The notes beneath the pieces were generated by a model. That model had not been told where the DNA came from. It did not search any database and worked only from the letters and a program-made list of their open reading frames with translations. 64,000 nt of DNA from Pisolithus tinctorius (Eukaryota > Basidiomycota > Agaricomycetes > Boletales > Pisolithaceae), in NCBI GenBank assembly GCA_024663395.1, contig JANFAH010000082.1:153390-217389 (forward strand). The letters are read 5' to 3'. The first letter of the stretch is position 1; each line of letters begins with the position of its first letter. This document shows, in pieces, positions 21,184-33,730 of this stretch. Both the position numbers and the translations under genes were made by a program.

Positions 21184-22710
21184 AAGACACGGTGGAATCA
21201 ATGGAACAGAATAGGGCGCGCCTTACACGGGAAAGGTGTCTGCAGCAATAATTAGGGTCGCAAAATTTCGTGGAACCAAGTGCACCTCTGGTCAGAGAAA
21301 GCATGTTGCCGATGACACGCTCCCGCATTGTGCAGCGCAGTTTAGTCGAAACGCCAATCCACCAGAACTTTTGAACGGTGGAATCCCCAGCGAACTATGC
21401 GCCAGTCTGGTAAAATGTCCGACTTTTCCCAAATATGCATTGACCTTTCGATGATCAACTCGCACGCTGTTCTACGTTGTTGAAAGGCCTTCGCCACCAC
21501 CGTGTTTTGCAGCCGCTGCTGTTCCGGCAATGTACGGCTGGGCTGGACACTGCAGGAACAGCAGCTGCTGCAATGCAGTGGATGAAGAACAGGTCAATGA
21601 ATATATGGAGGGCACTTCGTCTGTCCAAGTGAATGCCCATCACGTGGCATGGCGATAGAGGCGTCGTGCCGGCTAGTTCCGGAGCAGATCCAGATGGTTC
21701 TCGAAAGAAAACCACCCTCACTCAAGGGCTGGTCGGGTCGCTGACCTAAAGATGCGCATAGCGTCGCAGGCCGTAAGGCCTGGGGCAGCAAACTTCCCTT
21801 CCCCCCTTCTCGTCTTATTCCCAACCCGATGTATACCAGACCTGGGATGGGTCACCCTTAGCACCGCGAGCATCATGTCTCGTCGGTCGCTCCTTTGGAA
21901 CTTCCGTTGTTGCTAGTCCTACTGGTAGCTACCTAACTGGCTCAGGATATGCGGCGGTTGGGGTAGCGGTAGCCCCCTGACGAGAGCTTTCGCAGGCTCG
22001 AAACCGCCGCACCCTCCCTCCCCTTACCTACCTCTATGCCTACCGTACACGGGAGGAGCGACTGACAAAGGTAATAAGTAGATAGACAGCCCTGATAAAC
22101 TGATATCTCCTCAGTGCACATAGACTAAAACCACGGGGGGGGGTGGTTGGCCATCAATGGGTGACTGGTCGTGATTTCATCTCCATGGAAGATTTCGATT
22201 ATTCCTGCAATGTGCAAGTGGGCGCCTCAGCCTTGGTGGAATCGGGCGAACCACCGCCGACAAAGAGCTCCCCAGCCAAACACAGACCATCCTTGCCACG
22301 GTGGTGGAGTCATCCAACTTACCGCGATCTTCGTCGACCCAAGTCACTGACTCACAACTCTGTCTTCAGTGCTACTTCTCTTGGCAGGAACAACTGTGTC
22401 CAGTTATGCCAACGGTCTGCAGTGTTGCAGATGCAGATATCTTTGTGTACTTGTCATCAGCGGACAACGTTCGTATGGAATATGAGCACGCCGCTCACAT
22501 ATAAGTCGAACGAAACGATAACGTTGCCTCGGGTGTTGTGGTTGTTCCTATATAGTAAAAGGGGATGAATTCCTTCTGTCCGCTGTTTCTAGTTCCCCTC
22601 CTCCGGGGCGTCTCCGCGGTTTCTTCTGGTATCATCAACGATGACGATCATAATGCTCTCATACTACGCACGTTTGCGCTTTTTTTGTTACTTCTCGATG
22701 ACTATACAGC
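21184..22710. other. Intergenic; no gene recognised
   Basis: Only short frames without recognisable domains. The sole structured item seen is the nested hairpin at 21,951-22,010. Confidence 0.5.
21951..22010. other. Nested hairpin
   Basis: A 9-bp perfect stem gcggcggtt (21,951-21,959) pairs with aaccgccgc (22,002-22,010). Inside is a second stem, gggg (21,960-21,963) with cccc (about 21,973-21,977). A gctcgaaac phrase looks like a tRNA T-loop, but the span is too short for a tRNA. Confidence 0.4.
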
Positions 22711-24290
22711 TACCATCCATTGCCTATTGTATTTGACCCTGCCAATGGCGCAAAGTGAGCGTTTTATGCCAATGACGTTGCCAGCGTGCAACTTCTCATC
22801 TCCGTTTCTTTTTCACAGAATATGGGACCCAGAAGGGAAAGAATACATCGATATGCTGTATGCTAACTCGTAAGCTATCTTTTTGCTACTGGCTCATTTC
22901 TCCCTGCTTACACGTGGCTATTTCTTGGTAAAGGGCTGTCAATAAAGTTTGTACAGCCTGCCCTTGTTCATATGGACAAAAGACTGGTTCATAATTCCAA
23001 TTATTTAGGGCGATTGTCACCCTAGATAGTTGCCGCACCGCTCGAGCAGGCCCGGAAACTCTGTCTGTCTTCTCGGGCCATTTACAACTCTATTTTCGGC
23101 AGCGTCTTTCCGGTGAACATTGAGCCGAGACAAGTTAAGACGGCTGTCAAACTTTCCGGGGAGTCGGTGTATATGAAGGAAAGGCGTTTCCGAGGGAAGG
23201 GCGATGGCGTTGGGCGCCGAAGGCAGTTTCCATGGTGGAATTATTGGAGTTATCAGGTCTATACTTGTCGCATTTACTTCGCCGGCGCTGGGCGCTGATC
23301 GCCGATTTAGCACTGGGCTTCCCACCGATGGCACACTAATCTGGATAGCCTTGAAGGTATCTCGATGGCGTAGGTCCTACATTCCACAACATCAGCAGCG
23401 CCCGGACAGGCCGCTACGGTGTCGCAGAGGGTTTGGAGCGTGCACTGGAGCTCTATGGAGAAACGCGCTCTTGATGGAGCCTATCCAAGGCGTAACGCGG
23501 TGGGTTCCAATACTTGTTTTTTTTTCGGTTTTTTCTGTCTGACGCCCCGCGTTTCTAGTATCTTTGTTCCACTCCCTGGCTGCCTAGCAGGAATTCGAAA
23601 GCGTGTACCAAACATAATGTATCGTTGATATGTGTCGAGTTCCGAGCGGTAGGATCGTTATTGTTGTTGTTGCTTTTGGGGTCTTGTGAAGTTGGTCGAT
23701 TGTCTCCGAAATCGAGATGGAATTCGCTCACCTAATTTACTCACTAAGTGTATCCCGTCTCCGCGGTACTCGCCGGAGAGAGACTATGTACTGTATTGGT
23801 CCAGGTGAACATGGAAGTATCTACGGCGCGCAAGCTAACCTATACACCGCCATTCTTCCTACATGATGATCTGACCCTCTTCCCCCCCAGCAACGTTCTT
23901 GATGTGCAGTGGCAATGACAACTCTCCGTGCCCTTGGAGAGAATTTCGGCGAGGGCACTGGACGTCTTGGAGAATTTTTCGTTCGAAGATGAAGGCATTC
24001 AGACCACCGCTAGCGAAAGAGGTTCGCGGCAGGCGCCTGCTGAACGCAGCCATGATCAACGAGTAGAAAAGCCCTCTGGGAGGGATTGCTTGGCAGTTCT
24101 GCTTGCTGTTGAAGAGCCGTGGCGTGCTTGCGAAGCCGACGCGCATGAACATGTAAGTATTTGTCTTGCCATCGTCAAGCCACTACCATTTCACGAAGGT
24201 TGTGTCGGATCAGTATCCGCTTCACTCCACCTTTCGTATACGCAGAATGGGCCTCCAAAAGGCTGCGAAAGTGATCAGTAAGTGTCTCGC
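22711..24290 (+). pseudogene. Ornithine aminotransferase pseudogene
   Basis: Ornithine aminotransferase is a PLP enzyme of arginine/ornithine breakdown. Recognisable pieces appear in order: YHPLPIVFDPANGAK (22,711) with an intron; RIWDPEGKEYIDML (about 22,819); LSSRAIYNSIFGSVFP (about 23,060); GSFHGGIIGVIRS (about 23,220); ALELYGE and LLMEPIQGV (about 23,445-23,495); RGRRLLNAAMINE then a stop (about 24,030); and WQFCLLLKSRGVLAKPTRMN (about 24,088) followed by an intron and a last short piece. Stops and frame changes separate them. The part with the PLP-binding Lys was not found between 23,500 and 23,900. No intact copy is in the window. Confidence 0.85.
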
Positions 24291-24938
24291 ATGTAACTTA
24301 AATGAGACGCAGTACTTCTGCGCAGCTCGATGATATTCCCGGTGAAGTTGAGAGCTAGAAGGGGTACAGGGACACGACCACCAATTGCTTCTTCCTATGT
24401 ATCTGAACGTTGACGATAGGTGGACACCATCCCACTGATATTTTCGCGTAGGCACTCTGCACTATGTTTTGTCCCACATCCACACGAAATCAAGTTTGTG
24501 TTGACCCGTTATCATTCCGAAAAGTAACCGAGTAGCAGACGAGAATAAGGCTTCGCCAGTTTCGTGTAAGTGTAGCTGGTGAAATCGTTCTAACGTTAAA
24601 TTGGAGCAGACCTCCACCTAGTGTCGAGAGATGTCGACTTGTTTTATGTCGATTTGCGGGTGCGGAGAAATGCATGAGTGACGTACACGTAAGCCACTCG
24701 ACAATCACTTGTAATTGTGAACACAAACTGCTCGGGAGCGCCACCAGTCACCACAGCCACCACTATTCTAATCAGAGCTAGCGCTCTCTCTAGTACCATT
24801 CACCAACGAAGAGTGAACCGAATTTTTACAGTTTCTCAGACGAGAACTTTTACATAAATTATAGCGCAATGTCTTGACAGTCCTTTCTTTCCTTTTCAAC
24901 AGCCCCGTACACTATCCTGCCTCGTGCATGTGAGGAAA
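24291..24938. other. Intergenic; no gene recognised
   Basis: No domain-bearing frame. The last part serves as 5' flank of the transporter gene at 24,939. Confidence 0.5.
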
Positions 24939-26773
24939 ATGACCGTCGATGAAAGTAGCCCCTTACTAGAAAACTCGCGGACGAAGACGAAGACTCCTCT
25001 GCCTAAGACACAGCTGGGGCTTGTCTTGTTTGTCCTTCTCGCTGGACCTATGTCAGCGCAATATATCTTCCCATTCATAAATCAGGTGAGTAACTTGAAA
25101 TATGTGCAAGGTTACTGTAGAGCGCGGGGCTGATTGGACGACAAACCTGACGCGGCTTCCACACCTACCAACAATGTAGCTAATAAGGGAGCTAGACGTT
25201 ACGGGTGGAGATGATCGCAAGGTAGGATACTATGCTGGCGTTATTGTGAGTGCCGATTTCTTCCCTTTCCGTTGTTGCGTTCGGACCGTATTTGGGTCTC
25301 GGGAATGCAGTTTCATGAGATTTATACGGCTTTCGAACAACCCACCTGCAGGAATCCTTGTTTTATGTCACCCAAGCGCTGACGATGTTGTACTGGAGTC
25401 GCTTATCCGACCACATCGGTCGCAAACCCGTCTTACTTGTTGGCCTGATGGGTCTGAGTGTGTCTAATCTGTGTTTTGGACTATCCAGAACGTTCTGGAC
25501 GCTCGTCGCAAGGTGAGGATTCCTGTAGTGCACTCAGCTTGAAACATAATGTAGATTTTGGCTGTAGTCGGTGCATTGCCGGAGCCTTGAACGCTAATGT
25601 CGGCGTGCTGAAAAGCGTCATAGGGGAAATAACCGACAACACCAATATGGCCCAGGCATTCGCGCTTATCCCTGTTGCTTTCACCGTTGGTGCCTTAATC
25701 GCGTACGCCAATAGTTTTCCACGCCCACTGGGGGCTAAAAGTCCGAACCTTGACAGTCCCCTGTACGGCGGTAGTTTGGGGAGGCCGCATGACTATTGGC
25801 CGGAACTTTTTTCAGGATCATTCTGGGTGCAATACCCGTACTTCCTGCCTTGTGTCGTATCTGCGTCGTTTGCTGCATACTCCTTTTTTATAACCGCATT
25901 GTTTTTGGAGGAGGTGAGGGTGCAGCGCATACCACACTGAACAGCTAACCATCTCAGAATACAGTCACTGCCGTTGAAGCGAAATGGGAAGAATTCACGG
26001 CCAGACATACCTTCAACAAATTCTCAGAATGACGCCCCGGGTGATAGAGATACTTCTCCTGTACCAACTCTTACCCTACTCAAGACCTATTCGGTGATGC
26101 TACCTATCGCAAATTACGGTGTACTGGCTCTCGTCGACATTGGTTTATTTGCTCTTGTACCCTTGTTTTACTCAACTCCTGTCGAAATTGGGGGATTGGG
26201 CCTCTCACCGCTCGCTATTGGCGTGTGCATGATGGCATTTGGCATTGGAAATGGCTTGTTTCAAATATTATTCGTGGCTCGAGCAGTAGATCGTTTTGGT
26301 GAAAGAAGGGTGTTTTGTTCGGCCGTGCTTGCGTTTTTCCCTATACTTGTTGCGTTCCCGATGATGAGCTGGGTTATTCAAGCTCAAAAAGAAGTCACTC
26401 CGGCGATCTGGGCGCTCGTTCTTGTGCAACTACTCTCGTGGGCGGTGGTTGATACTGCTTATGGTACGTGTACCCGCTACTCGATATCGGTGGGTTGATC
26501 TACTCAGGCCCCGATTGATAAGCTGTTCTCTTTGTGTTTGTCACGAGGGCTTCGCCAAACAAGCATTCGCTGGGGACAGTGAATGGCATTAGCCAAACTA
26601 CGACATCGACTGCAAGGGCAATAGGACCAGCGACATTCACATCACTGTTCGCGTTCTCAAAGGAGTATAACTTGCTTGGAGGAAACCTGGTATACGCTGT
26701 GCTTCTGATCCTTCTATGTTCGTTAGTCTTCTTGTCGCGATGCCTTCCAGAGTTAGAAGACGACGAGCAGTAA
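24939..26773 (+). CDS. Major facilitator superfamily transporter (DHA1/ZIFL-like)
   Basis: A plasma- or vacuolar-membrane transporter; the substrate cannot be read from sequence. The ATG at 24,939 gives MTVDESSPLLENSRTK, a typical cytosolic N-tail. Exons are split by introns starting at about 25,086, 25,246, 25,512, 25,702, 25,914 and 26,465, and all phases agree. Motif A (YWSRLSDHIGRKPVLL, about 25,391) follows helix 2. Helices 4-5 contain GALNANVGVLKSVIGEITD, the signature of the yeast YCR023C / plant ZIFL-like group. The C-terminal half has six more hydrophobic helices and ends in an acidic PELEDDEQ. No lesion was found, provided the acceptor at about 25,972 (aatacag) is used rather than the earlier one, which runs into a stop. 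Confidence 0.85.
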
Positions 26774-28915
26774 GGAAGGGGGTTCACAGTTGGTAGGCGA
26801 TGCTATGCCCTCAATAGAAATAGCATGACACTTAACCACTACCATCCCAGGACACTTAGGATGATTTTGTCCTTGTATATTACCAGAACAAAACCTGCCG
26901 TCGATGGCAGGCGCCTTGGTTACCACACATTACAGATACAGAACATCAGAAAGAACAGTCTACACAGATGTGGTGCAATAATTCGCCATGCTCTAGGTGT
27001 CTTCCCCGCGGACAAGAAAAATGTTATACCAGCCCCTTACTACCGACTCCTCCTTCGGCCATCAGGCCATCGCTCCATTCCACCTTACTTATTTGAGGAA
27101 TGCTCTCCAGCTGGCCGTACCTGCCTTTCCCACGGAGGCTTATTCCGCTCCTCTTTCCCCCGCTTTCCCCATCCTCATCAAACCCTTTGCCATCATGGGT
27201 ACGCTTCTGGTGAGTCCAATGATGGATCTCTTCCAAATGTCCGCAAGGGATACACGAGGTTGATTTATACAGAGGGCGAATCTGGCGTCGTTACACATTT
27301 CCGGGTACGGTTCCTCCAGCCTCCGTCAAATTTTTCCTCATTTGATTTCCCGCAAACTCTTCCTGGTTCTGGCCAAGAATGATGACACCACAATCAACGT
27401 GGTCCGCTGCTCGTCCTGCCAAATCAGTTAGAATCCTCTCACTCTGTCACCCTCGTTCCTTACCCGCACCTTACTAAGTTTACTCGCCTCCTGAGCCCAC
27501 CCTGACATGTGCTGCCTTGTATATCGATTGTTTCAAAATCACTCCAGGGTTACACGGTATGAATTGTCATAAAGAGCCGTAGTACGGACGCCTAATCCCA
27601 AGGAGCAGGCTCGGCGTTACTCTCATAACGACACATGCCCATCCACGTAACCCCCCTCCCCTCCCCTCCCCTCCAGCTTACTGTGCACGGTGTACAAGGA
27701 TCACCTGGCATCTCAACCACTTACCCACCACCGTGGGCCCACGCTTGGCTTTCTCATTCTAGTGGACCTGAGTCTAATCAAGTCATATCCACAGTGTTGT
27801 AAATTCCACCTTTGGGCACTCCGAGTGGACGCGCTGCGTCTATTCGGTAGGTACATATATGTACGCGTGAGCTAGCTATTGGCAATTTCCGAGTTGAGGA
27901 AATTGCGTGCTTCGACTAGTACTCCTGAGATTACTACACTATGCGGCGCAGTCGCTAAGTTCGTCAGCGCGGGGTAAACTTACGTAGCCTTTGCACGGTG
28001 GCACACAGAACGCTGATCAACTCATATGTGCCCTGTTTTTTCGTATTCTCAGACCTTTAACGGAAGTGCTTGTATTGATCGCAAGAGATCTTTGAGTGTG
28101 ATTGTGGAGCAGAAGCTGGGCCGAGCTGCGGCAACACTCAGCCGCATCGCTCTTATTATTTTGGACTTAACGGCACAGCATGCAAGTTTTCCGGATTAAC
28201 AGGAGTTAATTTGTGTGTTACCTTCAATACCATTAAATCGACTAAGCCAAGCTGGGTATCGAGCTGGATCGAGTTAGAGTCTCGATTCAGACGATACACT
28301 GGGACATCCAGTCAGTCTATGTACACATTTTTGGAACACGAATTGTCATATGTTTTGCACCACAACAATGCATGTAAGTAAACTAAAACTGTCTGAAGTT
28401 CAACCGTCGAAATTGGTAAAGAATCGGTGAAGATACGTATTCAAGCGTGAAACACTGGTGCTGGGTGTGCCGCAGCGGAGACTGAACATTGGGACACTGG
28501 TAGCAGAGAACACACTCGCGGCATTTGAATACCGCCATCGGTATTTGAAAGTAATCTGCTGTGAGACACCGTGACAAATGTGACTAATACCTATGACTTG
28601 TCCGATTTTCCGAGCGAGTGGTAAATGAAGCCATCAGATGCCACCACACTTCTCAAATTCGCATTTCACACGCATACCGGAGTATTACCTCGGATGGTAC
28701 CTCAATAATAAGTTTGACAAAATCGACAACCTTCTCGATGACAACTGTGCTCGAGCACGCCTTACTTATGCGGTTGAACTTCGTACGGGAACCGATTATA
28801 ATATCTTTGGAATGATAATGGCAGGTCACCGTGATCTCCCGTTAAAAGGACAGACTCATCGGAATTCAGATCAGACACATCGCACTCCCTTGTCTGACAC
28901 ACCACCAGCTAAGCC
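26774..28915. other. Long intergenic stretch; no gene recognised
   Basis: A frame at 26,825-27,382 and an overlapping one at 26,997-27,263 show no known domain. A pyrimidine block (cccctcccctcccctcccct) lies at about 27,657-27,680. No RNA gene was identified. A gene of unknown type around 26,820-27,400 cannot be ruled out. Confidence 0.45.
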
Positions 28916-31312
28916 ATGTCCCCAGTTGCAGAGAGGGTCCTCTTGGTGGACTCTTATGACTCCTTCACATTCAAGTCGGCTTTCTCGTGCACGATCAGCA
29001 ATACCAACTAATCTGTTTTCTTTTCTAGCCTTGCGGCTCTCTGTCGCAAAGCAGCACCAGATTGCTGCATTCACATCATCAAAAACGACCAGCTATCCTT
29101 CCAGGAGCTATTATCGTACACTGATTATTTCTCTGCAATCATCGTTGGCCCCGGTCCTGGCTCTCCTGAAAAGCCAGAAGACATCGGAGCCGCTAATCAC
29201 CTTTGGGGAGTAGACGATTCACGCTTGGTGCCAACTTTCGGGGTCTGCCTTGGTCTCCAAAGTCTGGCTACTCAGTACGGCGGGAAAATAAAAAGATTAC
29301 CTGTCGTTAAACACGGCCAGGTGTCCGTGGTGGAGCATACAGGCGGAGACATTTTCGAGGGAGTCGGTATTGTAAAGGCAGTGCGGTACCACTCTCTCCA
29401 TGTCGAACTTAGCGGTAGCGAGGACCTGGAGGAACTCGCATGGAGTTTCGACGACGACGAGAAGACGAAAATCACTATGGCTCTCAAGCACAGGAAGCGG
29501 CCTTTCTGGGCCGTGCAGTACCACCCTGAGTCGGTCCTTACCGAGGGCGGCGGATTTGAAGTGATGTCCAACTTCTGGTGTCTCGCGCGTTCTTGGAATA
29601 CTGCTCGTAACCGTTCTCCCATACCTTGGGACAGCAAGGCATCCTCTGTTTTCGGTTCGCCGTGGCCTAACCTACGTCTGCCATCCATTTCGAAACACTC
29701 CACTGATTCGCGAACTGTACTCACGACTACGCTCCATCTCCCTGATTTGCAGGCGGTGACGATATGTGAGCTTCTCGACGTGACCAACGACAAGTCACCG
29801 TTCGTGATGCTGGAGTCAGCTGCTGGGCCTGGTCGTTATACTATCATCGGTTGCTTGCATGCATCGTCGCCTCACATTACTTACACCATTGGTGACGACT
29901 TCCTGCATTTGCAACAAGGGAAGTCCTGTTCGCGCGTCCCTTTGGAGTCTCAAGACGTATGGTCATGGGTAGCGGACTTCATGAACCAAAGGAAAGCGTC
30001 TGGTGGCCTCCCGAACGTGCCCTTCTGGGGAGGTTTGGTTGGCTACCTATCATATGAAATTGGTGTTGAAGCCCTTTCGATACCCATAACGGCAACTGGG
30101 AAGCAACTTCGTCACCCTGACATGAACCTTGTTTTCGTGGACCGCAGCATCGTCCTTGACTTGGAAGATGGTACTATCTATCTTCAATCAATTTTGGAAG
30201 GCGACCAGAAATGGCTCATTGATACCACTGAGCTCCTCCGCTCCGCAGCTCAGGAGCACTCCACTCCTACTATTGTCGCTCCTTCCTCGCTGAATGCGCG
30301 GACGAGTTTTTCCCTACCCGATGGTAAGACTTACCAGAACCGTGTTTCCACTTGCCAGGAATACCTCTCTTCGGGCGACTCCTACGAGTTATGCCTCACA
30401 GCACGGACGAGGATTACCCTTCGTGACCTGCCCCTGGTACCATCCGAGACGGAATCACCATCATGGCAACGCTACAAGTTCCTGCGTGAGCTCAACCCCG
30501 CGCCTCACGCTGGTTATCTACGACTACATCCAACGACATTAGTCTCATCGTCCCCAGAACGATTTCTGTCCTATTCCCGCCCACCCGGAGCAACATTCCA
30601 GTTACGCCCAATCAAAGGAACCGTTCGCAAAGGGCCAGATGTCACCCGCACTGTAGCTGAGAAAGAATTAAAGGGGAGCCCCAAGGAGGTTGCCGAAAAT
30701 CTCATGATTGTCGACTTGATTCGCCATGACCTTCATGGTGTAGTTGGCGAGGAAGTTGATGTGAAGCAGTTCTGTGCTGTAGAAGAATACAGCACGGTAT
30801 GGCAGCTCGTTAGCGTTATCGAAGGGAAGGCTGGCGACGAGGTGGACGCGCCAGACAGCCGTTGGGCAAACGGCGCACTTGGTTGGGAGTGTCTGAAACA
30901 TAGTCTTCCTCCTGGTGGGTCCACATATCATCCTACTCATCAAAGCTGTCTGTTCTGACACGTATTGTTTGTAGGTAGCATGACTGGTGCACCAAAGAAA
31001 CGTAGTGTCGAAATCCTTCGCACCCTCGAGGACGACGAGCGAAATGTTTACTCTGGTGTACTCGGTTACTGGTGTGTAAGCGGTGCAGGCGACTGGTCGG
31101 TTACCATCCGCAGTTGTTTCAAGTATGATGGACGCTATGGCTGCGAGCACGCCCCTGGGGCACCGCCTGACGATCATGACGAAGAATGGGTTATTGGCGC
31201 CGGTGGCGCCATCACAGCATTGTCGGAGCCCGAAAAAGAATGGGAAGAAATGCTCATCAAACTGCGAAGCGTTCTCCGTGTATTTGGGTACTCAGCTTCG
31301 CGGGAAAACTGA
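28916..31312 (+). CDS. ABZ1: p-Aminobenzoate (aminodeoxychorismate) synthase, fused GATase and chorismate-binding domains
   Basis: It makes 4-amino-4-deoxychorismate from chorismate and glutamine for folate synthesis. Three exons (28,916-28,974; 29,029-30,914; 30,975-31,312) give 760 residues. The N-terminal class I glutamine amidotransferase shows VDSYDSFTFN, GPGPGSPEKP, the nucleophile Cys in FGVCLGLQS (about 29,239) and the His-x-Glu in YHPES (about 29,521). The C-terminal chorismate-binding domain shows RPIKGTVRKG; the Lys in PIKGT marks aminodeoxychorismate synthase, whereas anthranilate synthase has Ala there. SMTGAPKKRS spans the last intron, and GAGGAIT is near the C-terminus. Length and domain order fit fungal PABA synthase. 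No damage was seen. Confidence 0.95.
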
Positions 31313-31325
31313 ATGGAGTTGCCTT

Positions 31326-31535
31326 GCAATGTATCCATATTTACATCTTCTCATTGTGAACTCAACTTCGTCCGAACATAGAACCGGGGTGTTTGGAATG
31401 TATCCCCCATATGTATATTGCCTCTTCATGAATTCAACTTCATTCGAACATAGAATATGTAGTGTGTTTACAATGTATTCTCCATGCTTACAATGCCTGA
31501 TCATGAATTCAACTTCATTCAAGTGTAAAACGCAG
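31326..31535. repeat. Three tandem copies of a 72-75 bp unit just after the PABA synthase gene
   Basis: Copies are anchored by gaactcaacttcgtccgaac (31,358), gaattcaacttcattcgaac (31,430) and gaattcaacttcattcaagt (31,505). Each is preceded by an aatgtat phrase. They lie where the 3' UTR is expected. Confidence 0.8.
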
Positions 31536-31764
31536 CGTCTACTTCTCTCTTTCTCGATTATATCGGTTGCGGTATTCTAAAAACATAAGGAAGGCGGTCT
31601 ACACGGTGTGTAAGTACTTTTAGTACATACTTCTCTGCAGCTACACTGAACTATAGTGGACCACAACTCCTTCCTTTTTCGGCTACCTAGTACCACGTGG
31701 CTATTACTTGATTAAGGCTGAACCCAGCGCGACGAGTTCCTTGACCACAGGTCAACAACCAAGC

Positions 31765-32985
31765 ATGGGTGCCGGACAGTCAACAAACGCACAAGTACCC
31801 GCGACTTACGCACTCCATGTTCTCCGGGTCACGCCTGGCTCACCAGCTTCCCAGACGTCGATTGAACCCTTTTTTGATTTCATCGTCGGATTCAATGGCA
31901 AGGACTCTTTCTCGGGAGACACTGACTTAGATACCGCAGAACTAGAGCGAATCGTTGAGGAGCACGAGGACAAGGTGCTGGATCTCCTGGTTTGGAGCGG
32001 AAAGACACGTGAAACGAGAGGTGCGTCGCATGCGGGTGGTTACGGCCGCGCCCATCGACCTTTTTCATCTGTTCTAAATGACAGTGGTTCCAATCGTGCC
32101 GTCGCGAGGCTGGGCACTCGAACAACAGGCGGCATTACCACCAGATGATTCGGGCGTACAACCACAGCCATCCCTCCTTGGGCTAAGCATGCGAATGTGC
32201 GAGTTTGAATCCGCCACGGACAATGTATGGCATGTGCTAGAAGTGTTGGAAGGAAGTCCAGCAGAAAGTGCTGGCCTTGTCCCCTATGGAGACTGGATAA
32301 TTGGCTGGTCCGGTGGCGTCCTCACAGCGGAGAATGATTTCTACGACGTGGTCGAAGCCGTATGGCATCTCGTAGCAGTCGATGAAGAATCTCACTGATC
32401 GTACCTTTTTTCCAGCACATTGACAAACCTTTGCGGGTCTATGTTTATTCCTACGACTTTGAGTATGTCACCTGTACAATCCAATGGCGTTTCTTGGCCT
32501 TACAGTCCCACAGTAATCTTAGGGAGGTGGTTCTTGTGCCCAATCGCCATTGGGGCGGCGAGGGACTCCTTGGATGCGTTTTCGGGTTTGTGTTTAACCT
32601 TATTCCTTTTCTCGAGGAAGATCTCATCTCGGTTGTAATCATACTCCGTAGCTTTGGTTACCTTCACCGTATTCCATCGGAACCTGCGACCCGTAATGAA
32701 GGGCGTAACCTCCCCGGCGTTCAGGAGGGGAGGAGTGGGTTCACTGACCATGAGGTCGTCGTTCCTGCGGACATTCCGCGGAGCCCACCAGCGAGAGCAA
32801 CACGGTCCTCACTCGATCACCCTCAGCATCTTGTGGTGGCACATCCCCGTCCCACTCGGCCTCACGGAACCACAGGCCAGGGCGCTGGCACGAGACGGTC
32901 GACAGTCACGCCAGGGTCATCTTCTGGAACACCTGTGGGCCGCTCTTCTGTCTCCTTGAATGGTGATTCGTCACCTTCATCATGA
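31765..32985 (+). CDS. GRH1: GRASP-family Golgi reassembly stacking protein (Grh1/GRASP65 homologue)
   Basis: GRASPs act at the early secretory pathway and in unconventional secretion. Four exons (31,765-32,020; 32,085-32,359; 32,416-32,585; 32,652-32,985) give 344 residues. The start MGAGQST carries the Gly2 myristoylation site usual in animal GRASPs. The tandem PDZ-like GRASP domains show LRVTPGSPASQTSIEPFFDF, the second-domain SPAESAGLVPYGDWIIG, the strand VVLVPNRHWGGEGLLGC, and FGYLHRIP. A Ser/Pro/Thr-rich tail of about 100 residues follows, as in fungi. A broken copy of its promoter and first exon lies at 17,560-17,848. Confidence 0.92.
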
Positions 32986-33730
32986 TGTGTTTTCTGCTCC
33001 GAACTCAACGAAGATCTGATACGTCAAGGTAATGCCATACGCAGTTCAAACGCACATTCGCTGGACCGTGGTATGGTCTCAACTATCACCGCTGCTGCCA
33101 CTTATAACGGTATTGCTGCGAAGGGGCAACGTGACCTCGCCAAGACTGCGAGTCGCAGTGGTCGCAAATACGTGCAAACTGTTGATCATGGTAGTGGAGA
33201 TGAAGACAGTTACGGCAGGGATGAGGACGAAGACGGCACGGCCAGTATTTCAGGGACAGAAGGAACGGATTTTGGCAGTCTTACGAGCGTCGAGTAGCTG
33301 TTGGATTATACCCATTTCTTGCAAACATCGCATTCATCAATGACTTGGTTGGTCGGGTGGTTGATCGCCGCCACCTCGTCTCACATGAACTTGCTCCACT
33401 CAGCTCTTTCCTTGCGTGACTCGTTGACTTCAGACATTGCTTTTGATGTCGCACGGGGTTTCTGCAGGCCACCGATGAATCTGCACAGTGCAAATAATGG
33501 TATTGTGCCACCATTTAGTTATGAGTTATCGAGGTAATACTTATGCGAGTGCAGATGAAAATGAAACCGTTCCAATTAACCAACCATGCTCAAATCTGCT
33601 AGGGTACGGTCACCTCTATACGGAAGACTTTGTGTTACCTGATGACACTGATCTACGACGTTCAGGAAATGAAGCCGCCCTCACAGTCCTTCCCAGTAAA
33701 TACCCACCTTCTAAAGGTGTGGTAATCCTC
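32986..33730. other. Short intergenic stretch; possible small acidic frame
   Basis: A plus-strand frame at about 33,073-33,297 encodes an acidic Ser/Gly-rich peptide (GSGDEDSYGRDEDEDG, ending SLTSVE) with no recognised domain and no clear start context. It could be a degenerate last exon. Nothing else was seen. Confidence 0.35.

Noticed and set aside
21951..22010. tRNA gene
   Set aside because: A gctcgaaac phrase and terminal stem are present, but the 60-nt span lacks a D arm, anticodon arm and correct acceptor length.
28916..31312. Anthranilate synthase instead of PABA synthase
   Set aside because: The chorismate-binding domain has PIKGT, with the Lys typical of aminodeoxychorismate synthase, and the fused GATase-first order fits PABA synthase.
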